A stretch of DNA of 64,000 nt, from contig WWBZ02000001.1 in NCBI GenBank assembly GCA_011503125.2, positions 1,860,001 through 1,924,000 on the forward strand. The letters are read 5' to 3'. Position 1 is the first letter of the stretch. Every line of letters starts with the position of its first letter. The notes below the pieces were generated by a model. The model saw nothing but the letters and a program-made list of their open reading frames with translations. It did no database searches and had not been told where the DNA came from. Source of the DNA: Botryosphaeria dothidea. Lineage: Eukaryota; Ascomycota; Dothideomycetes; Botryosphaeriales; Botryosphaeriaceae. Made by a program: the position numbers and the translations under genes. Of this stretch, positions 44,612 through 55,911 are shown in pieces.

Positions 44612-45916
44612 TTAAGTGGAAGCAGCAGCAGCCGGGGTGGCCTCGGCAGAACCCTCAGCGGTAGAGGGAGCGCCCTCCTCGGTAGCGGGAGCGCCCTCAA
44701 TGGGAGCATCCGGGGCCTCGTCCTCCTTGCCGGGGCTGTCAATGGCGACCTTGACGGCAATCTCGCGACCCTCAATCTCCTTGCCGTTCATCTCATTGCA
44801 AGCCTTCTGCTGCAACTCCTCCGAAGCGAGAGTGACGAAACCGAAACCACGGCCCTTGCGGGGCTCGTTGCGGGCCTGGAGCTTCTTAACCATGAAGCGG
44901 GGAATGGGTCGGAGGGCGATCTTGGCGGACTGGGGCTGGTAGTCTTTGAAGATCTCGAGAAGCTACCGAAACATTAGCAGCCTTTTCGTGACAAAGATCA
45001 TCGGGATCCTGACCTTCTCCTCCCTAAGGTCGTACGGCAGGTTTGCGACCATGACCTTGGTCTTCGAGGGAACGCCATCCTCGGGGGGACCGCGCTGCTT
45101 GCGTTCCCTCTGGACGTGCGTCTTGGCGGTCTTCGTGCCCTCGGCACCCTTTTCAGAGGTGAGCGCTTCGTTTGTCGTTTCGGTCAAGGGGATAACTTGG
45201 CCAGGTACATTCGTAGAGGCACTCGCGGCCGGGTCAGCAGCGGCCGGAGTCTCAGCTGTTCCATCCTCCTTGCTAGGCTGAGCCTCATCAGACTAGAGAG
45301 AATTCAGAATTAATATTTCCACAATAAAGGGCCGAACTTACGCGTCCACCGCGAGCAGCACGGCCACCACGGCCACGACCGCGGCCGCGGCCACGGGTGG
45401 AAGTGCGGCGGCGGTTGGTATTGCCATTGGCGCCCTCACCACCGCTGGTGGCACCTTCGCCGTGGGCCTCAGGCTTGCGAGCGAGCTGGATGGAGACCTT
45501 GCGGTCGAGGATGGCCTTGCCATTGAGCTCAGCAATGGCGCGCTCGGCCTCAGAAGGAGTGGAGAGGTCGACGAAGGCGTAGCCGACGGGGCGGGTGGTG
45601 CGGGGGTTGGTCGGAATGGAGGTGGACTCGCTGGGCGGGGCGTTAGCTCGTGCGGATCCAGGGTGGAAGAGGCCACCTACACCAAGTAGTCCTTGAAGAA
45701 CTCCTTCAACTCTCCCTCGGTGGTCGCGTACGCGAGGTTCCCAATGTAGAGTCGCCTACCCTCGGCGGCGCTGGCGATAACGGCCTCGTTCTCGGAGGCG
45801 TTGATGGGCTTGTCGCCGCCAGCGCCGACGCTGGCGCCCTCGGCAGTGCCGGTGGGCTCGGTGAGGGTGGTGTTGGCCATCTGGGCGGTGGCGCTATCGA
45901 CTTCAGGAGCGGACAT
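44612..45916 (-). CDS. RNA-binding protein with two RRM domains and an RGG box
   Basis: Four exons, 45681-45916, 45342-45630, 45014-45292 and 44612-44962, give 384 residues. RRM1 has RNP2 RRLYIGNLAYAT and RNP1 VGYAFVDLS; RRM2 has RNP2 KVMVANLPYDL and RNP1 GRGFGFVTLAS. Between them lies an Arg/Gly stretch (RGRGRGRGRGGRAARGGR), a typical RNA-binding and arginine-methylation segment, followed by an acidic Ala/Thr-rich linker. The C-terminus is Glu/Ala/Pro-rich. The layout resembles fungal nucleolar or mRNP proteins of the Sbp1/Nop13-like kind, but I cannot assign an orthologue. All three introns fall at motif boundaries and keep frame. Nuclear or cytoplasmic mRNP location is an inference. Confidence 0.9.
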
Positions 45917-47930
45917 GTTGGCTGGACGGTGTAGGTGATGACACGAGCGCGGGTGTGAGGACCGTGGTGTTGCGGAAACTCGGGGTGTCCTGGTCGAGGC
46001 TCTGGAGCGGGAAGAGTGGTTGTCGATGACCGCCTGGAGTGGTGGGAAAATTGACGAGGGAGGTTGGAGTGGGAAGCTAAGTGCCCGGAAGCTGGAGGTT
46101 GAGCTTTGTCAGGAGAGAGATCTGGCTTGTTTGGTGTTTGACGGGGTGCGAAAGGGGAGGTTGTGCAGGCGTTGCTATGTCGAAATTTGTAGGCCCTCCG
46201 CCGGCAGGTGCGCCCGGACGAGCCGCTAGCCGCATCGGGCGACCGCAACCACATCCCTGCCGCCCTCCTCCCAGCGTCATCGCCCCAGCGAAGTGCGGTG
46301 AGTGCAGCCAGCGCCGCCAACAGCGGCCACCAGCGCACCCAAGCTCTCCTCGCCTCTCAGCCAGCGGAAGCCGCCCGCCTGCCGCCGCCCACGCGCGCGC
46401 GTGACTGCCGACGCGCCTGCCCGCTGCCCGCCCGCTGAATGGACTGCACGCTGCCACTGGCGGAGCGGGCTCTGGCGCCTGCCGCTCAGAACTAGGCGGA
46501 AGCAGGAACGGGCGGCGGCCCTGCAGCTTGAGGGCGGCGCCAGAGGCAGGCAGGCGCTGTTGTGCGCACTCCCATACGGCTATACAATGCTATACTACCT
46601 TCCATCTGCGCCGCGCGGGCCTGCCAATGGGAACCAGCAAGTGCGCTGCGCGGTGCTGCATCCCTTGTGCGCGACATCAGGGGCAGGCACAGGCAGCAGA
46701 GTGCGGAGCAGCCCGCCACGCCGCCCTTTTGCATCTGGACTCCTGCTGCTACTGGCTGCGTGCTTACCGCCTCGGACGGCCGCTGCCAATGCATGCAGGA
46801 TTGCTGGAACATTCCGATGTCGGGCGGAATTTGTGCAAATGCCGCGAGAGGCACGGGCAAGCTGCTACCGGGGCACGCGCTGCCTGTGTCTTTGTTGTTC
46901 TGCTCCTCACCACCATCACCAGCTTCTCGCGCGCTCCTTGACGTCGTCGGCGGGCGGCGGGCGGAGCAGCAAGCGTAGCCGACGCCTCATTGCACGGGCC
47001 CGCCCTCCAGCTCCGCTCCGCTCCACAAAAAGCCGGAGATCTGGTCCGTCGCAATCTGCGCCAACGCCCACGCCGCCGTTGGAGTCGCAACAATTTCAGA
47101 AACCTGGAACTCGTGGGTGCCTTGTCCATGCGTGCATCAAGCCCCATGCCCTTTCCCTTTATCGCGGTGCAGGACAATGCGGCGCATCCCATGCCACGCT
47201 TGCTGCTGGGGGGCTACGGGGTTGCCTTTCAGCAAGGCGTTCGGAAAAGCTTCCGTGGTTGATTACGTGCATTGCACCAAGGCTCGAAAGCCGCAGCGAT
47301 CACTGATGTCAGAGAGGATCCCTCCCCGTATCTAAGGCTGAGATGCCTGTGCCTGCAGATCAGGCTTGCGATCAGGCGTCGCCTAAGTGGCGAGAATTTC
47401 CACATCCGACATGGCCCCCGAGCCTCCCGCAGAACAGAGGCCGTTGATGAACACTTTCCGCGGGAGCCAGTGCATCCCGAGAGGACCAAGAGGCGGCGCT
47501 TGCCTTTCTGCAGGGCGTGCGCCTACCCTAGACCCAACAAGAGAGGTTCCAGCGACCGTTGTGGTTGAGCCATGGGACTGAGCTCCTGCCGAACAAATTT
47601 CTCAGATTCTGTTGAGAGCAAAGAACCATCCCATACCACTCTATGGCGAGCCGCTCCATGGCGCCGATTGACAACGAGCCATGTAGCAACGTGATTGTCG
47701 GGCCTATAAAGCCATTGATGGGAAATTTCCCCTGATATCCTTCAGATTGTGCTCAGAGGCGGCGGCGACAGAAGCAAATTGTGCCCCGCGGTCTTCCGAA
47801 CTCGCACTGATGTGCCCCGCCGCCAAACCCGAAAGCGCAGGCTCCAGGCCGATCTTCGCGCCTCATGTCTGCCGCGACACCAAAAAAGACCGTGACGTTC
47901 CTATCCTAATTCTCGCCTTGTTTCGTCCCC
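45917..47930. promoter_or_regulatory. Divergent intergenic region, about 2.0 kb, with a long chance ORF
   Basis: Lies between the starts of the two-RRM protein (-) and TAH18 (+). A TATA-like CCTATAAAG is at 47703-47711, about 220 bases before the TAH18 ATG. A 334-codon open frame at 46302-47306 is Arg/Ala/Pro-rich with no motif and is probably a by-product of high GC content. Confidence 0.5.
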
Positions 47931-49956
47931 ATGGCACACTCTGCTCTCGTAGCATATGGTTCCGAGACTGGCAATGCCGAAGAGCTGGCCGTGCAGCTGA
48001 GCCAGCTCACCCGCCGTCTACGCATATGGACCACCATCAAGCCGCTGAATGCCATCACGCCACAGCAGCTTAACAATGCTTCGATCGTGCTTATGGTCAT
48101 ATCCACAACTGGCCAGGGAGATTTGCCCAGAAATGCACAACTCTTTTTCAGGAGGTTAAGGAGCAAGAAGCTGGCGGCAAATTTTCTGGAAAAGTGTATC
48201 TTCACGTCGTTCGGACTGGGTGACAGCTCGTATCCGCAGTATGTCGTTCGCGAAATAATAATGTTTGACCCATACTTACGTTTTGGCTCAGATTCAACTG
48301 GGCACATCGAAAATTGGGAAACCGCATCGAGCAATTGAGCGCTCAGCGTCTCGTCGAGGCCGGCGAGGCAGACGAACAGCACCCAGAAGGGTACGTCACT
48401 GTTATCAAGACAACCTTAGTTTTTTTTCACTAACGCGATCCAGGGTTGATGCTACCTTCTTACCGTGGGTAGATAAGTTGAGGGAGAAGCTGCTCGAATT
48501 TTGCCCGCCTCCGTCGGAAGTAAAACCACTTCCTGATGACGTTTTTCTGAAACCAAGGTGGCTCCTTGAACTACAACAAGGCGCAAAGGACGGTATAACA
48601 TCAGAGTCCAACAGACCATGTCAGACTCCAGAGGATTTTTCGCAGCTGGACCACGCCCATGTCCGTCAGGAAGTAGACCACGAGCCTGCGGAGGTTGCAT
48701 TGAATGCGCGTGTCACCCCCGAAGACCATTGGCAGGATGTCCGGCAAATTGATATCAAGTTCCCGCGACAAATACAACGGTACGACGCCAAGGGAAACCC
48801 CATCGAGAAACCGCGTGTAGCCTATAGCCCGGGCGATATCCTTGAGATCTACCCAAAGAACTTCCCTTCGGACGTACAGGACTTCATTGACTTGCAGGGT
48901 TACACATCTATTGCTCACGCGAGTTTGGATTTACAATATGACTGGGAGCAATTTGATAGCAATCCGCCACGCGAACATCCTTTGGGTGGTGCGCCTTTCC
49001 ACAATACCTTATTCGGTCTCCTCACCAACCACCTAGATATCATGGCTGTGCCGCGCCGCTCCTTTTTCGCACTCATAACGCACTTCGCCTCGGATCTCGA
49101 TCAAAAAGAGCGATTGCTTGAGTTCGCTCGCCCGAACGATCCGGAGCTCATAGACGACTATTTTGACTATGCTACGCGCCCACGTCGAAGCATTCTCGAG
49201 ATTCTCCAAGAGTTCCACAGCGTCAAGATACCCTATCAATATCTCCTGGGAATCATCCCATTGATCAAGCCTCGCCAATTCAGCATTGCCAGCGCCGACC
49301 TCTCCAAATTTGATCTCGCATCCACCGAGTGCACCGTTACCCTCCTCGTGGCCATTGTCAAGTACCGCACTGTCATCAAGCGTATCAGATGGGGAGTCTG
49401 TTCCCGCTACCTCAGCGAACTCAAACCCTCGCAGAAGCTCCGCATTCAACTCATCGCCGGCGCCATGAGCCTCTCGGACGAGGACCTTCAAGCACCGTCC
49501 ATTCTCATCGGACCGGGCACGGGAGTCGCACCTCTTCGCTCCGTCATCCAGGGAAAGGAGCTCGTCCGCAGAGCGGAAGCTGCTGCTGCGCCCAAGCTCG
49601 ACGACACATTCCTCTTATTCGGCAACCGCAACGCCAAGGCTGACTTTTTCTTTGGTGATGAGATGCGCGAACGGCAGGAGAAGCAGGGCATGCATCTGGC
49701 GACCGCATTCTCGCGTGATCAGCGCGAGAAGATATATATCCAGGACCGTGTCAAAGAGCACGGCATGGCCATTTGGGATTTGCTGCAGAAAGGGGCGCGG
49801 ATTTACCTGTGTGGAAGCTCAGGCAAGATGCCAGAGGCGGTACGGAAGGCCCTCGAGGACGTCATTGCGAAGGAGGGCGGTATGGAGGGAAACGAGGCGG
49901 AGGAGACGTTGAGGGGAATGGTGAAGGCGGGGAGATTCAGACAGGAGACATGGTAA
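47931..49956 (+). CDS. TAH18: NADPH-dependent diflavin oxidoreductase Tah18 (Ndor1)
   Basis: Passes electrons from NADPH through FAD and FMN to Dre2 in the first step of cytosolic iron-sulfur protein assembly. Exons 47931-48238, 48292-48390 and 48444-49956 give 639 residues. The flavodoxin-like FMN domain (about 1-145) shows YGSETGNAEELA, STTGQGDLPRNA and LGDSSYPQFNWAHRKL across the first junction. The FAD-binding domain (about 200-450) contains RQFSIAS, the RxYS-type motif with Phe, and GVCSRYLSEL. The NADPH domain has IGPGTGVAPLRSV, LLFGNRN and YLCGSSGKMPEAVRKAL, ending in an aromatic residue (RFRQETW) that in this superfamily stacks on FAD. The usual fungal length is about 600-650. The first ATG in frame is used; there is no targeting peptide, in keeping with a cytosolic enzyme. 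Confidence 0.95.
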
Positions 49957-50647
49957 AAAAAAGCAAGGCATGACTTGCATTGTGCATTGGGAACCGACAG
50001 CGTGCATTGACTGTAACAGACGAGAATTAGAGATACTCGAAGATTCAGCATATGCACGAAATTCTTGTTTTTCTTTCATCCTTGTGATATTCTCTTTTGT
50101 AGGTTCTGAGCTCCGCATGTACTTCTTCGGTACTACTCAGCGAATTCTACTACCGGATTGACGTCACATCAGGTGAAGATGAAGCTGTTGTCCAAACACA
50201 AAAGCTTCACAGTAATGGATGAAATCGAATATGGGCGGTGGCTTCGATCCTCTTTGTATATTAATTCAGAACGATGTTGCGCTTTCGAACATACTAACCA
50301 ACTAGTGTGAGAAGAGATCACCTCAGATTTACTTGCTGCAATGCTTTGGACAATCCCAATACCGAACTTCTAGTTTTTCAATTAATATTCAAAATCATGG
50401 TCAGTGAACTAATATTTACGAATACCAAAGCGAAAGACAGTTCCCTAAAGGTTTTAATGACAGTCACTTATGGCCACCACAGTTTGGACTGGGGTCTGAC
50501 CAATCTCCTGCGTTCATTCCTAAATTTAAAATTCAGGTAGCCGTGAGAATTGAGCGCCTCTTCTTTCCCAGACCAGTTCTTATCTCTAGATATGGTTGAA
50601 GAAGAACCTCGGCTTGAGAGGTGAATCTTGTCGATTAAGAGTATAAG
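49957..50647. other. Intergenic, AT-rich
   Basis: Follows TAH18 and precedes the truncated paralogue. It looks AT-richer than the housekeeping regions; no feature with support. Confidence 0.6.
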
Positions 50648-51085
50648 GTGGTTCTCAGAAAGCCTTCGCCGCACCCAATATGGAAACCTCCAATCAACGG
50701 TATACTTACGCTGAGCATCTTCGACGAAGCATGGCTCGCCAACCCACCCTATGAATTCTGCGACGCCGTTAGGAGCATCTACGAGTCTGACAGCCGCATG
50801 GGTGACATTGAATGCAATGCTTACGTGCAGGCATGGCGCGATGTTATATATTCACTGCCCCGGGATGGGGCAGAGCTACTAAAAATCGAAGCCGTCGAGA
50901 TCTTCGAGGTCACCAAGAAAGACGTGGTTCACGGGCACAAATGCAGACTCTGGCTCAAGACATCGCACCTTGTTAGACTTCAGGTCGTTATTGCGAGGCA
51001 TCTGGGCCTCAAGTTGACTCGTGTAAGATATGCGGCGGCAGAGATAAGAAGAAGCGGGAAAATATTAGCATGGGAGGGTATTTGA
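50648..51085 (+). pseudogene. 5'-truncated copy of the uncharacterised gene at 51609-52410
   Basis: Open frame of 145 codons whose product matches the second exon of the gene 0.5 kb downstream: INGILTLSIFDEAW versus VNGVLTLVLFDEDF, AYVQAWRDVIYSLPRDGAE versus GYMNVWNGLIKGLPRRGAK, and KIEAVEIFEV versus GIKAVEVKST. The N-terminal half (the part with LMGLPVEIRQQILSLV) is missing, and a stop lies just upstream in frame, with no evident first exon in the preceding AT-rich sequence. It therefore looks like a relic of a tandem duplication. A remaining possibility is a functional gene with a distant or unusual first exon. Confidence 0.6.
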
Positions 51086-51608
51086 TGTCCTCATCCAGGG
51101 CTGGTTTGACACCAATGAATCGAGAAATCAGCTCATGTTCAACTGTATCTATATTAATATTAGCTAAACTAACATATCCCGTGAGTCTGACCGAGGCCAC
51201 CTCGCTCGTATGTGAAGACTTTATTGGTCTCGTTAGCGCATCCACCTCACCACAGCTCGTAATTGAGCTGTTTATGTGCTTTATTCCCTTCTCACCGTAT
51301 GCTTCCCAATGAAACTTGCTGCATTCTCGTGAGGCGGCACATGAATCTCTGGTTGTGAAAGTGAACTGCAAGATGGTCAGGGGAATGTTGAAGATTTGAT
51401 TTTTGGCCGATGTGCGCGGTTAAGCACTATTTTTTTTCGCATTAACACTTGGAAGCAACATACCTGATAGATAAATACCCCTGCCAATCCACCGGATTCG
51501 CGTTATCCGTTCCCCATCGACGACTTGCCATCCATCGAGTGAACACTAACTCTGCCAATCCAATCTCATCGGCTCAGTTCAAGCAAAAACCTACCATCAC
51601 CCCCTACA
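51086..51608. other. Intergenic between the two paralogues
   Basis: About 0.5 kb, AT-rich in its first third. Presumed promoter of the following gene; no specific site. Confidence 0.6.
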
Positions 51609-52410
51609 ATGGCGAACACCACTTCCACGACACCTACTTCCGACAACGCCTTCTTGCACCGCAAACGGGTCTTGGGCGACGAGAGCCTGGAACAACTCAC
51701 CCCCACATTGATGGGCCTCCCCGTCGAAATTCGCCAACAGATCCTCTCCCTCGTCCGCGACGCGCTGTACCCATGGGACCAAGTCATCCTCAACCCGAGC
51801 AGTCGCCACGCTGTCGGTGGTCCCAATCTCCGTATCAAAGGTACAAAGCAGCTGACATGTGATGAATCACCTTTAGGCCCACGCTGCAGCGCGCACCCGG
51901 CCACTGTACAACATCAGCCGAACAATCCGAGCGGAGATGGTGTACGTGGGTAATAGCTGGCTGAAGCAGTTCCCCATGCACCTGGCAGCCTTCGAAAAGT
52001 ACGTGCGGAAGCCCGAACGCGTCAATGGCGTCTTGACCTTGGTGCTGTTTGACGAGGACTTCTTCGAGTACCCGCCGGCCGAATGGAGAGAGGAGGTGCA
52101 GCGGTATTCTTACCTGTTTGACAGGATAGAGCATTCCTGGGAGACCGACGGCGCGGCTCAAAAAGGATACATGAATGTTTGGAATGGCCTCATTAAGGGC
52201 TTGCCGCGGAGAGGAGCGAAAAAGCTGGGGATCAAGGCGGTGGAGGTAAAGTCGACAAGTTGGCGACGGGAGAAAGACAGGCAAATAAGATGCTCGGCAT
52301 TGATGCGGACGAAAATCTTGTTGATGATGAAGTTGGGTTTGGATGAGAAGAACGTAAAGGTTTTTCAAGGACCCGTGAGAAGATCGGATGTGAACCTGGT
52401 CTGTGTATAG
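51609..52410 (+). CDS. Hypothetical protein, F-box-like start, uncharacterised mould family
   Basis: Two exons, 51609-51840 and 51890-52410, give 250 residues; the junction reads LRIKARTRPLYNISRTIRAE. The segment LTPTLMGLPVEIRQQILSLV is the Leu-Pro-x-Glu-Ile-Arg-x-x-Ile pattern with which many small fungal proteins begin, often read as a degenerate F-box. RPLYNISRTIRAEMVYVGNS matches the usual continuation of such proteins. The rest (NGVLTLVLFDEDFFEYPPAEW, LIKGLPRRGAKKLGIKAVEV) is not a domain I know. No signal peptide or membrane helix. A truncated paralogue lies upstream on the same strand. Role unknown; a link to ubiquitin ligases would be an inference from the N-terminal motif only. Confidence 0.75.
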
Positions 52411-52749
52411 TCCCCGTATTCGTCGGCTCAACTGCATAGAATGCTCGCAGTGGCGTACCGCTGTCGGCAACGTGTCTGGTATGTTTGAAGAAAAGGAGGA
52501 CACAGGCGTCTCGTTGCACATGCGCTTAGGTTGTGGCTGCAAATCATAAGAGAGATTACAGAGATAAACTAAGTATGCAAAGGCATTGTGGGAGTCTTTA
52601 TCTTTTTTTCTTTCTTTTGAAAATTGAATCCAATCCGAAGATGCAGTGATGTACTACCATGCTTAGACCCACAGGTCAATTGATAACATATCTGAGGTAT
52701 CTGTCAGCGAAACTCCACGAGACCAAAGGGCTTTGCTTCTTAGCAAATC
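52411..52749. other. Convergent intergenic region
   Basis: 3' flanks of the hypothetical gene (+) and the SDR gene (-). Nothing recognised. Confidence 0.65.
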
Positions 52750-53646
52750 TCACCCTCCATCCACAAGCATGGCATGACCTTGCACGAAGCTTGCCTTTGT
52801 CGAACAGAGAAAGAGTGCGGCGTCGGCGATCTCGGATGGCTTGCCCATGCGCTTCATTGGGGCAATATCGATTGCTGGCCTCAGCCTCTGAACCAATTCG
52901 GGGGTGCTGGTCGTCATTGGAGTCTCGATGACTCCAGGACAGATGCAGTTCACGCGGATGCCATACTCGGAATAATCTATGGCATCGGATCGGGTCATGG
53001 CTATGACGGCGGCCTTTGATCCGCAGTAGGCAGCTACTATAGGTCAGCAAGCGTGGCAGCCTTGCTGGCTTAAGCGACTCACGAGCTTTGGGCCGTCCGA
53101 CGACGCCGAGCTGACTGGCGATGTTGACAATACTACCTCTTTGATGAGGACGAGCTTCGTCGTGGCTGGGTAGGGGATCTTGGCCCAACATTGCTTTCAG
53201 TTGAGCTCTTGAGGTCAGCCAGCAGCCACGGTAGTTGACATTGTTGACCTTATCGAAGTCTTCAATAGACATGTCGGTTGAATTCTCGTTTTTACTCAGG
53301 ATGCCGGCGCAGTTAACACAGTAGTCGATCCGTCCATATTGGTCAACCACTCTGCTTATGAAGGACTGGACAAATCTCTCGTCCGAGACGTCTCCTGGCT
53401 CGCTGTACACATGTACGGATGGATGCTTCTCGGCAACCTGGCTCACGGTTTTGTTCAGCAAGTCTGGGTTGAGATCGGTGACGGCGATCTTGGTGCAGCC
53501 GGCCTCGGCAAAGGCGAGAGTAGTTGCATTGCCGATACCTGTTGTAACAGTGAGCTCGTATTGGTTGCGGGGACGAGCTGAGACGTACCCGTTCCGCCTG
53601 CACCGGTGATCACCGCGATGCCTGGGAATAAAGAAGGCTGCGCCAT
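52750..53646 (-). CDS. Short-chain dehydrogenase/reductase (classical SDR)
   Basis: NAD(P)-dependent oxidoreductase of the 3-oxoacyl-ACP-reductase-like type. Exons 53589-53646, 53083-53538 and 52750-53036 give 266 residues. The cofactor loop TGAGGTGIG is restored by the first junction. VNCAGIL is the NNAG variant, SIVNIASQLG carries the catalytic Ser, and AAYCGSKAAV carries the catalytic Tyr-x-x-x-Lys just after the second junction. The segment ICPGVIETPM and the ending GHAMLVDGG follow in usual order. VTDLNP after the second strand, with Asp at its end, favours NAD(H) over NADP(H). A longer open frame (52676-53779) covers the same bases in mixed frame and is not the product. A further tiny intron near the stop could alter the last residues. 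Substrate unknown; probably cytosolic or peroxisomal. Confidence 0.9.
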
Positions 53647-55911
53647 TGAAAAGCCGGAAGGCGTCAGGAATCAGTCGGTAAGCGGGCAGAATTGTGAAGG
53701 AGGAACAGTGAGGCTGAGGTGAGATAACAGTAGGAAATCCATGATAAGCGCGAATGCCTTGGACGAAGAACAAGTCCAAAAGTGGAGAGAGGTGGAGGAA
53801 GAGAGGGGCCCTTGGCCATTCGCTTGCCCGCTTTTCCGCTCGCCGCCCATGACTCGAGTTTCCTGCTTCAATCTCAACATTACCCTCGCCTGCGCCGACA
53901 CACCTCCTCGCACGCGACTCTGTCCAACTCGTTCAAATACTCCATCCAGTGGTATGTCGTGGCCTTGGCCTCCGCTCATTCCATTCCAACCATCGAGTGG
54001 GACTCCGCCTTTTCCTTTTCTTTCTGGAAGTTCCATTTTTGTCCTGTATTCTCTCGTGCGCTCTTGACAGAATGATAGCACGATACTTTCTCAATTCGTT
54101 GCGTGACGGAGCCAGCCTCCGATTCTCCATTCATTAAGGCTGATGCAATGCTTTCAATCGCCAGGAGCGTGTACGCTAAGCCCAACCCGGGCCTTTCGTC
54201 CTTCTTTCCATATTTCGAATTCGGGAAGTGGAACAGCAAGGTGCTACCCTCTGCCCATCTTACTGGCGTCGCCTACCAATTTCATGGAGTGTCAGGGTAG
54301 CAGGTACTTTATTCTTGTCGAGATGCTGCCTAGCTTGTGCAATGACTGGCCCTCATAGTGACACAAACCTTCCACGTCCGGATTTCGGTCCAAGAACCAG
54401 GCCCCGGAGATCCGTTCTCGTCGAGCATGACACGATGGCTGCTCAGCTAGTGACCACTCAGGCGTAACGTGGCTGCCTGGTGGGCGCTTCAACTATCAAG
54501 CCGCGTGTACTGTGTACCCTAGTGTTTTGGCGCGGTGGCACAACGCGTACATTCCACGGGCGCCCTGGCCACGGGGCCGTGGTTTCAGCCTTGCCAGAAG
54601 CAACGGGACTCGAGCTTGTGCTAGAATTCTTAACAATCGAGAAATAATGTTTGCTATCTCACAGACTCTGAGTCTAGAACGCCGTCCGACTGCTGAGGAA
54701 TGTAGCAGGAGGTTGCGTCCGCCTGCAATTTCCCAGAGACAATAACTGTACATGACTCCTCTCCTCGCGTCATCTCCTCGATAAACCCATACAATCAGTG
54801 TTTTGCACTGCTTCATCAAGTAATCGTTTCTGGCAACCAAACTACCAGTTCTGGCTGAGGTCCGATTTCTTTGATATAGGTGAGTCTCGGCCGGCTCAGT
54901 ATACCACGACCTATGCAGGTCTCCCAATAGAGCCCTAATGAAGCATCAGTAATCCAGAGGCTCATGGTAGTCATCCCATATTTTGGCCCTCGGTATCTCA
55001 GCAGTACGAAGACAGAGCAGCACGCCGACAAGGGTTTGAGCGCAAGGCCGACGACGATGTGCTTCAACGACATCAAGCATGCGTGCGGGACTCGTATCCG
55101 TAGGCAGTCACTGTCCTGCCCCTGCGCGACGAATAGCGGAGATAGAGAGTGCAGCCTTTCATGCAGCACATGCTCAAACTGCTGCTCGCACTCCCACAAG
55201 GACGAGGAATCGCCCTCTCCCTCAACAAACACATCAACCAAAGAAGAAATACAAATGGCGCACCACACGCGAATCCCACAATTTGATCACGAAGAAAAGG
55301 ACGCGCGGAAGATGTCGAGATACAGTTACCCTTAAGCAAGAGAACTCTGCTGCCTGGAAGCCACTCAGAAGCGATTCTTAGGGAGCTGATTGTCGATTGG
55401 CTTGGTGAAGAGCTTGGATGGATGAGAAATTGATTTACGACGAATGAAGTGAGAGGATAGAAAAAGATTTGGACTGGGCCGCTGCGCGGACAGAAGTTTA
55501 TGTTGAGCTTTTTTTTTGATAAAGTAGTTGCCGCTTTCAAAGCTAAACCGCTGGCTGTAGACGGCCACATCAATCAAACTTGCTTTACCAATCAATCCAA
55601 GCGAATCCCTCAAACCAGCAGGCACCAGCCTTGAGAAAGGAGGATTCGGCATGACAGCCTACAGATATTATTTCCCGAGTTTTACGTGTCGTGAAGGCGG
55701 CAGCCATGGCATACGCGTGGCCGTGGCTTTGTAGCTCAGCTTAGCAGTGATGCCCCACACCCCACGCCCCTCACTCACCGACGACATCACCGCCCGCAGC
55801 CATCAGGAGCTACATAAACAACTCCCAATTCCCCACCACCACGCCCATCTTCGACCCCAGGTCCCCCCAACTCCGAACGAAGAACCTGCTGTCTTACCAA
55901 TCCTGCCCACC
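53647..55911. promoter_or_regulatory. Divergent intergenic region, about 2.3 kb
   Basis: Between the SDR start (-) and the twinfilin start (+). Frames such as 54816-55268 and 55073-55573 on the minus strand have no motif. No repeat or RNA gene seen. Confidence 0.55.

Noticed and set aside
52676..53779. 367-codon frame over the SDR gene
   Set aside because: Reads through two introns and shifts out of the SDR frame after the Ser motif; the spliced 266-residue product has all SDR motifs in order.
55731..55755. GTAGCTCAG resembling a tRNA A box
   Set aside because: No B box or cloverleaf pairing within the next 90 bases.
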